The notes below the pieces were generated by a model. The model made no database searches and was not told the DNA's origin. It saw only the letters and a program-made list of their open reading frames with translations. Below, piece by piece: positions 36,850 to 44,895 of a stretch of DNA of 64,000 nt. Positions within the stretch are counted from its first letter, which is position 1. Every line of letters starts with the position of its first letter. The stretch lies in assembly GCA_018366495.1 (NCBI GenBank), contig JAGZHZ010000008.1, forward strand, positions 41,491 to 105,490, read 5' to 3'. The translations under genes were made by a program, and so were the position numbers. Source of the stretch: Clostridiales bacterium. GTDB taxonomy: Bacteria; Bacillota; Clostridia; Lachnospirales; Lachnospiraceae.

Positions 36850-37608
36850 TTACAGATCAATTTCAACCGAAACAGGGCAATGATCTGATCCTAAAATATC
36901 TGTATGAATTTCAGCAGTTTTAATCTTATCTTGGATAGAATCCGATGTAAGAAAATAATCAATACGCCATCCTGCATTGCGTTCTCTTGCCTTAAAACGG
37001 TATGACCACCAAGAATATTTTTCTGTCTCAGGATGCAGAAGACGAAAAGTATCCACAAATCCTGACATGAGCAGCTGCTGGAATTTTCCACGTTCTTCTG
37101 GCGTAAATCCAGCATTCTTTACATTGCTTTTTGGATTTTTTATATCCAGTTCCGTTGCAGCCACATTAAGATCACCACAGATAATAAGTGGTTTCTTTTT
37201 TGATTCCAGTTGTTTTAAATATTCCCGAAATGCGTCTTCCCAGTCCATTCTGTATGAAAGTCTTGCCAGTCCTTGCTGTGAGTTTGGTGTATATACCGTG
37301 ACTACATAATAATTTTCATATTCCAATGTAATCACACGTCCTTCCTGATCATGCTTTTCTATCCCTATGCCATACTTTACAGAAGCTGCTTTTTCTTTTG
37401 TAAAAACTGCCGTGCCGGAATATCCCTTTTTCACTGCATAATTCCAGTACTGGAAATATCCCGGCAGCTCCAGATTAATCTGTCCTTCCTGCAATTTACT
37501 CTCCTGAATACAGAAAATATCTGCATCCGCTTCTTTGAAATAGTCGAGAAAGCCTTTTTGAACACAAGCTCGCAAACCATTTACATTCCATGAAATCAGT
37601 TTTTTCAT
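36850..37608 (-). CDS. xth: Exodeoxyribonuclease III (AP endonuclease)
   Basis: A 252-residue Mg-dependent exonuclease III/AP endonuclease for base-excision repair. Catalytic motifs seen are SWNVNGLRA (Asn7 region), CIQESKLQEGQ (Glu), VYTPNSQQGLARLSYRMDWE, GDLNVAATELD (Asp/Asn), WWSYRFKARERNAGWRIDYFL and the final LGSDHCPV (Asp-His). Length is normal for ExoA. Confidence 0.95.
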   Translation of the reverse strand: MKKLISWNVNGLRACVQKGFLDYFKEADADIFCIQESKLQEGQINLELPGYFQYWNYAVKKGYSGTAVFTKEKAASVKYGIGIEKHDQEGRVITLEYENYYVVTVYTPNSQQGLARLSYRMDWEDAFREYLKQLESKKKPLIICGDLNVAATELDIKNPKSNVKNAGFTPEERGKFQQLLMSGFVDTFRLLHPETEKYSWWSYRFKARERNAGWRIDYFLTSDSIQDKIKTAEIHTDILGSDHCPVSVEIDL

Positions 37609-37677
37609 TTTTCCTATCCTTTGTTCTTTTTTCTGTATTATATCATTTTCTCAATTTGTTTGTACAGTTCCAATTTT

Positions 37678-39435
37678 TCATCTCATCTCCGCTGCATCCT
37701 TTAAATATTTTTCCAGAATAGGGAACTGCGACGGTCCAATCTCTAAAACTTTCTGATGAAATTTTTTGAGTGTGAATTTTTCCCCTGTCCACTCCTGATA
37801 ATTATTTTTCAATTCTTCAAAGTTCAGATATCCGACATAATATTTGAGATAATTGGCAGGCGCTTCTAAAATTGTATCATAAATCTGGTTGGAAGTTTCC
37901 TCTGATGTAATTCCCAGTTTGCTCAGATAAGATGCGATCGTCTCCCTGCTGCATCCATGATAATGGATTGAGATATCTATGAGTGTGGAGATTCCAAGCA
38001 TGATAGAACGATTCAATCGCTCCGCCTCAATTCTGTTTTTATCGCCTTCTGCCAGTCCGTAAGCATACATTTCTACATACGTTGCCCATCCTTCTATATA
38101 TCCTCCAAAATTTAAAATGGAGCGAATGGGATCTGCCTTTTCATTCGCAAAGTATGTAGTCTGATACAGATGTCCTGGAAATCCTTCGTGCGCCAGTGTT
38201 GTAAATAATTCCAGCGGTGTATATCCATTTAGATTATTGATATAGATCACATTATTTTCACTGTGATCTATCGGCGGCGTCAGATAAAATGCTGGGCTTA
38301 AGAATTCTTCCATTGAATGGTGTACATATTTTATACTGCATCTTGTATTTGCCGCATCTGGAAAATCATCAGCGATTTGTTCTTTCAGATGATTTAAAAT
38401 CTCTTCTGGTTTCTCTGCTCCATACTGCATAGTTATATTTTCGGAAAATCCAGTCTGTGCTGCCAGCTCCTGCAATTTTGTAAAATCGGAGAGAATTTTT
38501 TCCTGTATTTTCTGTTCAATTTCTTCAATGGAATCGTAATCCCCTGTACTCCTTTTTACTAAATATTCATAGTACGCTTTTCCCTCCGGCAAAAAGCAAA
38601 GCCCCTTTTCATTTTTTCCTGTTCCTCTTAATTTTTCCAGCCGCTCTATCAAAATTTGATACGCTGGAATTACACAACTTTCTACCATCTGTCTGTTTTG
38701 CTCTTTAAATGTTATTTTTTCCTCTTCTGTCAGATTTGTAAAACGATCAATTTTTGAATCAAATACTTCCAGCAGATAATTAGACTGTGTATTGCCAATA
38801 AACTCTCGGCATTGCTGTAAAATATGATCCAGACTCCTGTCACTCATAAACAGTCCTGCTGATGCCTTCTCCTCTTCAAATTCAGCCAGAGAACGATAAT
38901 ACCCCGGCAATTTCTGCAGCAGATTTAAATATTCTTTGATATCTTTTTTCGTCTCAAACCGGTATTCTGCTAAAAGAACCGGAAGCTGTGCCTGAATCCC
39001 GATTGTCGCCCCAAGCGGCTCTTCATACAGCAGATATGGTTCTGACCTTAATTCCGTCTGAAAATACAAATCCAAAATATCATACGTCAGCTGATTGCTC
39101 TTTGAAAGCTTTTTACGATTCACATCATCAAGAACATTCTGATATCCCCGCATCGTGTCATATCCTTTTTCAAGCGTATCACAGCTAAAATCCCCAAATG
39201 ATACCTCTTCTTCCTGAATTCCGTACTGTTCCGGTTCCCTTAATGTATAATGCAAAGATAATGTGTTCCCTTGAAGTTCATTTTGAAACATGACCTCTGT
39301 AAAATATTCAAACTTTCGATCTTCTGATAGAAATGCTGCCCGTAAAACAAACGCAAATACAATGACACCGATAACACCTGTACCTATAAGCAGCTTTTTC
39401 TGCTCTTTTTTGACCCATTCTCCTATTTTTTTCAT
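37678..39435 (-). CDS. DUF885 family membrane-anchored putative peptidase
   Basis: A 585-residue protein with an N-terminal membrane anchor (about residues 15-35) and a large extracytoplasmic DUF885 domain. The metallopeptidase-like motif LFTTLAHEGFPGHLYQTTYF (HExxxH) is near residue 395. A downstream Glu-containing stretch (GGYIEGWATYVEMYAYG) is typical of the family. The function is presumed peptidase; no substrate is known. The start at 39435 is chosen because of AGAGGAAA 4-5 nt upstream. The longer frame would start inside a terminator-like hairpin. Confidence 0.85.
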   Translation of the reverse strand: MKKIGEWVKKEQKKLLIGTGVIGVIVFAFVLRAAFLSEDRKFEYFTEVMFQNELQGNTLSLHYTLREPEQYGIQEEEVSFGDFSCDTLEKGYDTMRGYQNVLDDVNRKKLSKSNQLTYDILDLYFQTELRSEPYLLYEEPLGATIGIQAQLPVLLAEYRFETKKDIKEYLNLLQKLPGYYRSLAEFEEEKASAGLFMSDRSLDHILQQCREFIGNTQSNYLLEVFDSKIDRFTNLTEEEKITFKEQNRQMVESCVIPAYQILIERLEKLRGTGKNEKGLCFLPEGKAYYEYLVKRSTGDYDSIEEIEQKIQEKILSDFTKLQELAAQTGFSENITMQYGAEKPEEILNHLKEQIADDFPDAANTRCSIKYVHHSMEEFLSPAFYLTPPIDHSENNVIYINNLNGYTPLELFTTLAHEGFPGHLYQTTYFANEKADPIRSILNFGGYIEGWATYVEMYAYGLAEGDKNRIEAERLNRSIMLGISTLIDISIHYHGCSRETIASYLSKLGITSEETSNQIYDTILEAPANYLKYYVGYLNFEELKNNYQEWTGEKFTLKKFHQKVLEIGPSQFPILEKYLKDAAEMR

Positions 39436-39469
39436 ATTTTCCTCTAGCCTATCTTTGACATATCTTATG

Positions 39470-39509
39470 AAAAAGAAAAAAGAAAGATGCAAATTTCATC
39501 TGCATCTTT
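39470..39509 (-). terminator. Terminator-like hairpin in the DUF885 leader
   Basis: The stem AAAGATGCA...TGCATCTTT (39483-39509) is followed on the minus strand by CUUUUUUCUUUUUC, only 35 nt before the DUF885 ATG. No minus-strand gene ends just upstream, so it may be an attenuator or may shield the gene from read-through. Confidence 0.55.
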
Positions 39510-39742
39510 TCTCTCTTTCTAAACGGGTTTTATTCCGGATATCCTAGCTTTCTTCTGATGTATGCTTTCTTTGTTAATATTTATAAATTACTGTTTGAAA
39601 AGATTTTATCATCCTTTTGATTCCTGTCGTTTTATTTTTTATAAATTTTTTCTTCTTAGCTTGCATTTCCTCTCTAATTCTGATAAAGTGTAACTACAGA
39701 TATCCGTTATTTGTAAAATTTTTGAAATGAGGTATAAAGTAT

Positions 39743-40117
39743 ATGAACGAACAAGAAAAAGATTTAGATTGTGGATGCAGCTGTGGCGATTGTGGATGTG
39801 ATTGTGATCATGATCATGATCATGATGATATGCCTACTGTTACTTTGACACTGGATGATGATACTGTTGTAGAATGTGCTGTACTTACGATCTATCCATG
39901 TGCCGGAAAACAATATATCGCTTTACTTCCACTTGATGAAAACGGAGAAAATGAAGATGGTGAAGTCTTCTTATATCGTTTCCGTGAAGTAGATGGAAAT
40001 CCTACACTGGAAAATATCGAAGACGATGATGAATACGAAGCAGCTGCTGACGCGTTTGACGAGTTTTTAGACAGCCAGGAATACGATGAATTAGTAGACG
40101 CTGAGGACGAAGAATAA
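39743..40117 (+). CDS. DUF1292 family protein with Cys/His-rich N-terminus
   Basis: A 124-residue acidic protein. Residues 30-105 form the DUF1292 domain (VTLTLDDDTVVECAVLTIYPCAGKQYIALLPLDENGE, then VFLYRFREVDGNPTLENIEDDDEYE). The first 30 residues contain six Cys at near-alternating positions (10-21) and a run HDHDHDHDD, an arrangement that could bind zinc, nickel or iron-sulphur. The domain function is unknown. It stands alone on the plus strand. Confidence 0.85.
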   Translation: MNEQEKDLDCGCSCGDCGCDCDHDHDHDDMPTVTLTLDDDTVVECAVLTIYPCAGKQYIALLPLDENGENEDGEVFLYRFREVDGNPTLENIEDDDEYEAAADAFDEFLDSQEYDELVDAEDEE

Positions 40118-40157
40118 TTCTGTCGTTTCGCTCATTGCTTCTTTGATAAATTTTAAA

Positions 40158-40207
40158 AAGAGAACTTCAGCTAAAAACATTTTTTTACGCTGTGGTTCTC
40201 TTTTTTC
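40158..40207 (+). terminator. Terminator after the DUF1292 gene
   Basis: Arms AAGAGAAC (40158-40165) and GTTCTCTT (40200 region), with inner CAGC/GCTG pairing, are followed by six U. Confidence 0.8.
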
Positions 40208-40334
40208 ATTCTCAAATATATTTTGGGAAACGGTAAAACGTTTAAAATGAATAAATTTCTGCTGAATAATACGCGCCTGATATTCCACTTCTAAAATAAA
40301 GGTGTTTACGGCGTATTCTGATAAATATGAACTA

Positions 40335-40354
40335 CTCGGCTACAAGTAGCCGAG
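40335..40354. repeat. Palindrome CTCGGCTAC-AA-GTAGCCGAG
   Basis: A perfect 9-bp inverted repeat with a 2-nt centre, preceded by GAACTA and followed by CTTCTTGC. The arrangement resembles subterminal hairpins of IS200/IS605-type elements. A related hairpin is at 53892-53914. No transposase is near. It may also stop the helicase transcript. Confidence 0.4.
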
Positions 40355-40375
40355 CTTCTTGCTTAAATTTTGTCT

Positions 40376-42190
40376 TCATAGAAGAAATCTAGACACAGCT
40401 GCTTTCTTCCCGTATCGCTCTTCTGTCCAGCATAAATGCAGCTTTTCCATCGCTCTTGTCATTCCCACATACATCATTCTTCTTTCTTCCTGAAGATCTT
40501 CTTCTAAGACCGCTTTTTTATACGGAACTACCCCATCGTTTAAATCGGGCAAAAATACTTCTTTAAACTCTAATCCTTTTGCGCCATGAAATGTCAGAAT
40601 GTGAACTGCATTTTCTGTGTGCTGCTTTTTCTTTGCAGACTGTTTTTCTAATTCCTCTTTATATTTTTCTACATGGTCAAACCATTCTTTACATTCTTTA
40701 TATGGCTTTGCACTTTCCTGAATTTCATCCAACAAATCAGAAAGATCTTCCGGTTTTATATGATGCTCTTCGGCATATTTTATCAGGTATTGATCATATC
40801 CAATGCCTTTTCTTATATAGTTAATCGCTGCATAGGGACGAAGTTGACCAATCCAAGAAATATCCTGCTCTAAACGTTCAATTCTCTCAATCATCCAATC
40901 CTTTTCTTCATAATAGGCGCACAGGCGATCAAATGAAATCAGCGGTGTGTCAAGACATTCTCTGCTGATATAACGGTTTGGGCGGTTGATAATGCGCAGC
41001 ATTTCTCTGCGTTCCCGTGAACCTGCACCAATTTTCAGATATGCAAAAAGATCCCTTGCAATCCAGTGATCATATAAATTGGGCATTTTATCTTTCATCG
41101 CAAATGGAATATTGTATTCCATCAGTCTTTCTGTCATCAGTTGTGCTCCTGTATTTGTCCGAAACAGAATCGCAATTTCACTGTAGAATCTGCCATTTTT
41201 TACCGCTTTTTGAATCTGCTGACAAATCTGTTTCGTTTCTTCCCCCGGATTGGAAAAGATCTGACATTCAACCGCTTCTCCTTCTTCATTTTGTGTTGAG
41301 ATCTCTTTAAAAAATCGTTTTTTATTTTTATTGATAACTTCCAGTGATGCGTGGACAATCTGTTTTGTAGAGCGGAAATTCTGATCCAGCAAAACCATCT
41401 GCGTATCCGGATAATCCTTTGTAAACTGAAACATAATCTCTGGCTTTGCGCCCCGAAATCGATAGATTGACTGGTCGTCATCTCCTACCAGAAACAGATT
41501 ATCCTGCGGCTTTGCGAGCATCCGCACAATTTCATACTGCAGCCGATTCATATCCTGAACTTCATCAATCAGAATATAAGAAAAACAGCTCTGCCATACT
41601 TTTAAAATATCTTTTCTTTCTTTCAAAAGGGTATAGCAGTCCAGCATCATATCATCAAAATCCAACAGTCTTTTTCTGATCAGCTTTTTCTCATATTTCT
41701 GGTAAATCGCACGAAACAGAGACGCTGCACAGCTTGTAGAATAATAGTATTCCAAATCAATCTGTTCGTTTTTTACTTTGCTGATCTCAGCAATCAAGCT
41801 GGTGATGAGTTCCTGTTCATCTTCCGGCTCCAAATCCGTTTTTTCTAAAATTTCCTGCAGAAACTGACGTTTTTGATCTTCTCTCAAAATATTTTCTGCT
41901 GTGTAATGATAAGCATGGCGCAGAATCGTAAAAAAGATAGCATGAAACGTTCCAAACGTAACCGGATATCGTTTTTCTCCCATCATTTTATAAAACCGGT
42001 CTCGCATCTCCTGTGCCGCTGCTTTCGTAAACGTAATCACTAGAATTTTAGACGGATCTATTCCATGTTCAATCAAATATTTTGTTCTGTTCGTGATAAC
42101 AAGGGTTTTTCCGGAGCCAGGCCCCGCTAAAATCAGCATGGGACCTGTTCCGTGGGCGATCGCCCGAGACTGTGCTGTTGTAAATGCCAT
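40376..42190 (-). CDS. UvrD/Rep-family DNA helicase (short form)
   Basis: A 604-residue superfamily 1A helicase. Motif I is LILAGPGSGKT (residues 18-28). Motif II reads LIDEVQDMN (Val instead of Phe in DEFQD). Motif III is VGDDDQSIYRFRGA, motif IV is LLDQNFRST, motif V is LTFHGAKGLEF and motif VI is YVGMTRAMEKLHL. It is 100-150 residues shorter than PcrA/UvrD, lacking the C-terminal extension. The ATG overlaps the gltX stop codon by one base (TAATG), so it is translationally coupled to gltX. Role in repair is inferred. Confidence 0.9.
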   Translation of the reverse strand: MAFTTAQSRAIAHGTGPMLILAGPGSGKTLVITNRTKYLIEHGIDPSKILVITFTKAAAQEMRDRFYKMMGEKRYPVTFGTFHAIFFTILRHAYHYTAENILREDQKRQFLQEILEKTDLEPEDEQELITSLIAEISKVKNEQIDLEYYYSTSCAASLFRAIYQKYEKKLIRKRLLDFDDMMLDCYTLLKERKDILKVWQSCFSYILIDEVQDMNRLQYEIVRMLAKPQDNLFLVGDDDQSIYRFRGAKPEIMFQFTKDYPDTQMVLLDQNFRSTKQIVHASLEVINKNKKRFFKEISTQNEEGEAVECQIFSNPGEETKQICQQIQKAVKNGRFYSEIAILFRTNTGAQLMTERLMEYNIPFAMKDKMPNLYDHWIARDLFAYLKIGAGSRERREMLRIINRPNRYISRECLDTPLISFDRLCAYYEEKDWMIERIERLEQDISWIGQLRPYAAINYIRKGIGYDQYLIKYAEEHHIKPEDLSDLLDEIQESAKPYKECKEWFDHVEKYKEELEKQSAKKKQHTENAVHILTFHGAKGLEFKEVFLPDLNDGVVPYKKAVLEEDLQEERRMMYVGMTRAMEKLHLCWTEERYGKKAAVSRFLL

Positions 42191-43647
42191 TACACACCTG
42201 CACTCAATTTTTCAATCGCTTTTTTGATTCTTGCAATGGATTCTTCTTTTCCGATAATTTCCATAATTTCTGTCGCTCCAGCTGGTGTCATCTGTTTTCC
42301 TGAAACCGCGGTGCGCACCGGCCACATTACATAACCGTTTTTGTATCCTTTTTCTTCCACATAGCTCTTTAACAGTTCATACAGCGCATCATTGCTGTAG
42401 TCTTCCTGGGCTTCCAATCTAGGCAGCAGATCTTTTAATACTTCCAGTGAAGACTGTGCTGTTGTCTTCATCTTTTTGTGAGTGTACATGGAAATATCAT
42501 ACTCCGGTAAGGATTCAAAGAAATCAACTAGTTCTGCAATGTCAGGGAAAACTTCTATTCTTGTTTTTACCAGTTCTGCAATCTTTCTGAAATCAAAATC
42601 TTTTGTCAGTGCCTGTCTCAGATACGGCAGCGCCATCTCATAAAACTTTTCAAAGTCCATTGCTTTCATGTACTCGCCGTTCATCCATTTTAATTTATTG
42701 ATGTCGAATACAGCTGGAGATTTGCTGATATGATGATAATCAAATACTTTCACTAATTCTTCCAGTGAAAAAATTTCCTGATTGTCCTGCGGACACCATC
42801 CCAGAAGAGCGACATAGTTTACAATCGCTTCGCTCAGGAAGCCCTGATCCAGCAGATCTTCATAAGAAGAATGACCGCTTCTCTTACTCAGTTTTTTATG
42901 TTCTTCATTTGTAATCAACGGACAGTGTACATAAACTGGCACTTCCCATCCGAATGCCGCATACAGACGGTTGTATTTCGGTGCTGAAGAGAGATATTCA
43001 TTTCCTCTGACAACGTGTGTGATTCCCATCAGATGATCGTCTACTACGTTTGCAAAGTTATAAGTAGGATATCCGTCTGATTTGATCAAAATCATATCAT
43101 CCAGTTCCTCGTTCGGCACTTCGATCTCTCCATAGATCTCATCCACAAATTTTGTCGTTCCTTCTCTTGGAACATTCTGACGGATAACATATGGAATGCC
43201 TGCCTTTAACTTCTCTTCCACTTCTTGTTTTGACAGATGCAGACAATGTTTGTCATATACCACGATTTCTTTTCCGGCAATTTCCTGTTTTAAACTTTCC
43301 AGTCTTTCTTTATCACAGAAGCAATAATATGCCTCTCCTTTTTCAATCAGTTTTTTGGCATATTCCAGATAAATTCCCTGTGCCTGACGTTCACTCTGCA
43401 CATAAGGTCCGACGCCGCCGTCTTTATCTGGTCCTTCATCATGAACGAGTCCTGTTTTCTCCAAAGTCCGGTAAATAATATCCAGTGCTTCTTCTACAAA
43501 ACGTTCCTGATCGGTATCTTCGATACGAAGCAGAAAATCTCCATCTTCGTGTTTTGCAATCAGATATGCGTATAATGCTGTTCTTAAATTTCCTACATGC
43601 ATTCTGCCTGTCGGACTCGGTGCAAATCTTGTTCTTACTTTTGCCAT
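42190..43647 (-). CDS. gltX: Glutamate--tRNA ligase
   Basis: A 485-residue class I synthetase charging tRNA-Glu (and perhaps tRNA-Gln). The HIGH-type motif is RFAPSPTGRMHVGNLRTALY near residue 6 and the KMSKS-type loop is KKLSKRSGHSSYEDL near residue 243. The start MAKVRTRF is chosen with AGGAG upstream; a 31-residue longer frame has no such support. It is co-transcribed with the helicase gene downstream. Confidence 0.96.
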   Translation of the reverse strand: MAKVRTRFAPSPTGRMHVGNLRTALYAYLIAKHEDGDFLLRIEDTDQERFVEEALDIIYRTLEKTGLVHDEGPDKDGGVGPYVQSERQAQGIYLEYAKKLIEKGEAYYCFCDKERLESLKQEIAGKEIVVYDKHCLHLSKQEVEEKLKAGIPYVIRQNVPREGTTKFVDEIYGEIEVPNEELDDMILIKSDGYPTYNFANVVDDHLMGITHVVRGNEYLSSAPKYNRLYAAFGWEVPVYVHCPLITNEEHKKLSKRSGHSSYEDLLDQGFLSEAIVNYVALLGWCPQDNQEIFSLEELVKVFDYHHISKSPAVFDINKLKWMNGEYMKAMDFEKFYEMALPYLRQALTKDFDFRKIAELVKTRIEVFPDIAELVDFFESLPEYDISMYTHKKMKTTAQSSLEVLKDLLPRLEAQEDYSNDALYELLKSYVEEKGYKNGYVMWPVRTAVSGKQMTPAGATEIMEIIGKEESIARIKKAIEKLSAGV

Positions 43648-43689
43648 GTCATAAACTCCTTTATGTTCATTTATTATTCTTTTCCTGAA

Positions 43690-43726
43690 ACAAGGAAGTC
43701 TTCCGCTCCTTGGAATCCTTCCTTGT
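43690..43726 (-). terminator. Possible terminator after the nitronate-monooxygenase-like gene
   Basis: Arms ACAAGGAAG and CTTCCTTGT flank a 19-nt loop. The 3' side on the minus strand has only UUUC, so termination is uncertain. Confidence 0.4.
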
Positions 43727-43781
43727 GATATGAATCTCATTTAAATGTAGCATAAAATTTCAAAATTGACAACTGATTTTC

Positions 43782-44837
43782 TTACTGTTTTCCTGTAAGC
43801 TCTGCGATAACATCACTGACATGCTCTATTTTCTGACACCGATACGCATTTTCCCCACAGAATAAAAGTCCGTTTTTCACATCGCCCTCCGCTGCACGGA
43901 CAAGCGCTTTTGTGATACAGTACGGCGTCTCCTTCTGATTACACGTCGTGATACATTGAAAACAATGAGTAATTTTTTCTCTTTTTTCTTTTACCTGACG
44001 AAGGAATTCATTTTGAATGGCTCTTCCTGGCATTCCGACAGGACTTTTTATAATCTGAATCTCCTCTTTTTCCGCTCTGAGATACGCTTCTTTGTATGCA
44101 GGAGCTGCATCACATTCATACGTTGTCACAAATCTTGTTCCCATCTGAACGCCGTCTGCTCCCAATTCCAACGCATGTTGAACATCTTTGCGGTCAAAAA
44201 TTCCTCCTGCCAGCACAATCGGAATTTTTCTGCTGTATTTTCGGCTGTATTCTTTTATAATCTCAAAAATACCCAAGATTTCTTTTTCGTATTCTTTCTG
44301 TGTATACCGTTTCAGTTCTTCTTCGTGAAATCCCAGATGGCCTCCAGCTTTCGGGCCTTCCACGATAACAAGGTCCGGCACTTTTTTATATTTTCGATCC
44401 CACATTTTGCAAATCACAGAGGCTGCTTTTATTGTCGATATGATCGGTGCAATCTTCGCTTTTGTTCCCTCTACAAGTTCTGGGAGATCGATCGGCAGTC
44501 CTGCCCCTGAAACAATCAAATCTGCTCCAGCACTTACTGCCGTTTTGACATACTCTTTATATTTTTGTGTAACAACCATAATATTGACACCAATAATACC
44601 GCCCCTTGCAATTTCTTTTGCCTTCTTTATTTCTTCTTTTAATACTCTTAAATTTGTTTCAATCGGATGGGATGCAAACTCTGGATCACGAAAGCCAATC
44701 TGGGCAGAAGAGATCACTCCCACTCCGCCGCACAGAGCAACATTTCCTGCAAGTTTTGACAGACTGATTCCCACTCCCATGCCGCCTTGTATCACAGGTA
44801 CTTTCGCCTGTAATTCACCAATCTGCAATGGCTTCAC
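43782..44837 (-). CDS. 2-nitropropane-dioxygenase-family flavoprotein (nitronate monooxygenase / FabK-like)
   Basis: A 351-residue FMN TIM-barrel protein. N-terminal PVIQGGMGVGISLSKLAG is the NPD/FabK motif. FMN-binding stretches GVNIMVV, VVEGPKAGGHLG, VLAGGIFDRKD and GADGVQMGTRF are present. The C-terminus has a Cys-rich extension (CFQCITTCNQKETPYC). It lies 58 bp downstream of accDA, at the end of a fatty-acid operon that lacks any other enoyl-ACP reductase. Acting as that reductase is possible. Motif detail fits the nitronate-monooxygenase branch at least as well, so the exact reaction is open. Confidence 0.8.
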   Translation of the reverse strand: MKPLQIGELQAKVPVIQGGMGVGISLSKLAGNVALCGGVGVISSAQIGFRDPEFASHPIETNLRVLKEEIKKAKEIARGGIIGVNIMVVTQKYKEYVKTAVSAGADLIVSGAGLPIDLPELVEGTKAKIAPIISTIKAASVICKMWDRKYKKVPDLVIVEGPKAGGHLGFHEEELKRYTQKEYEKEILGIFEIIKEYSRKYSRKIPIVLAGGIFDRKDVQHALELGADGVQMGTRFVTTYECDAAPAYKEAYLRAEKEEIQIIKSPVGMPGRAIQNEFLRQVKEKREKITHCFQCITTCNQKETPYCITKALVRAAEGDVKNGLLFCGENAYRCQKIEHVSDVIAELTGKQ

Positions 44838-44895
44838 TTTTTATCTCCTTCTCTCTTACTTTTTTATTTATGAAGCATCTAAAACGAATCCGATT

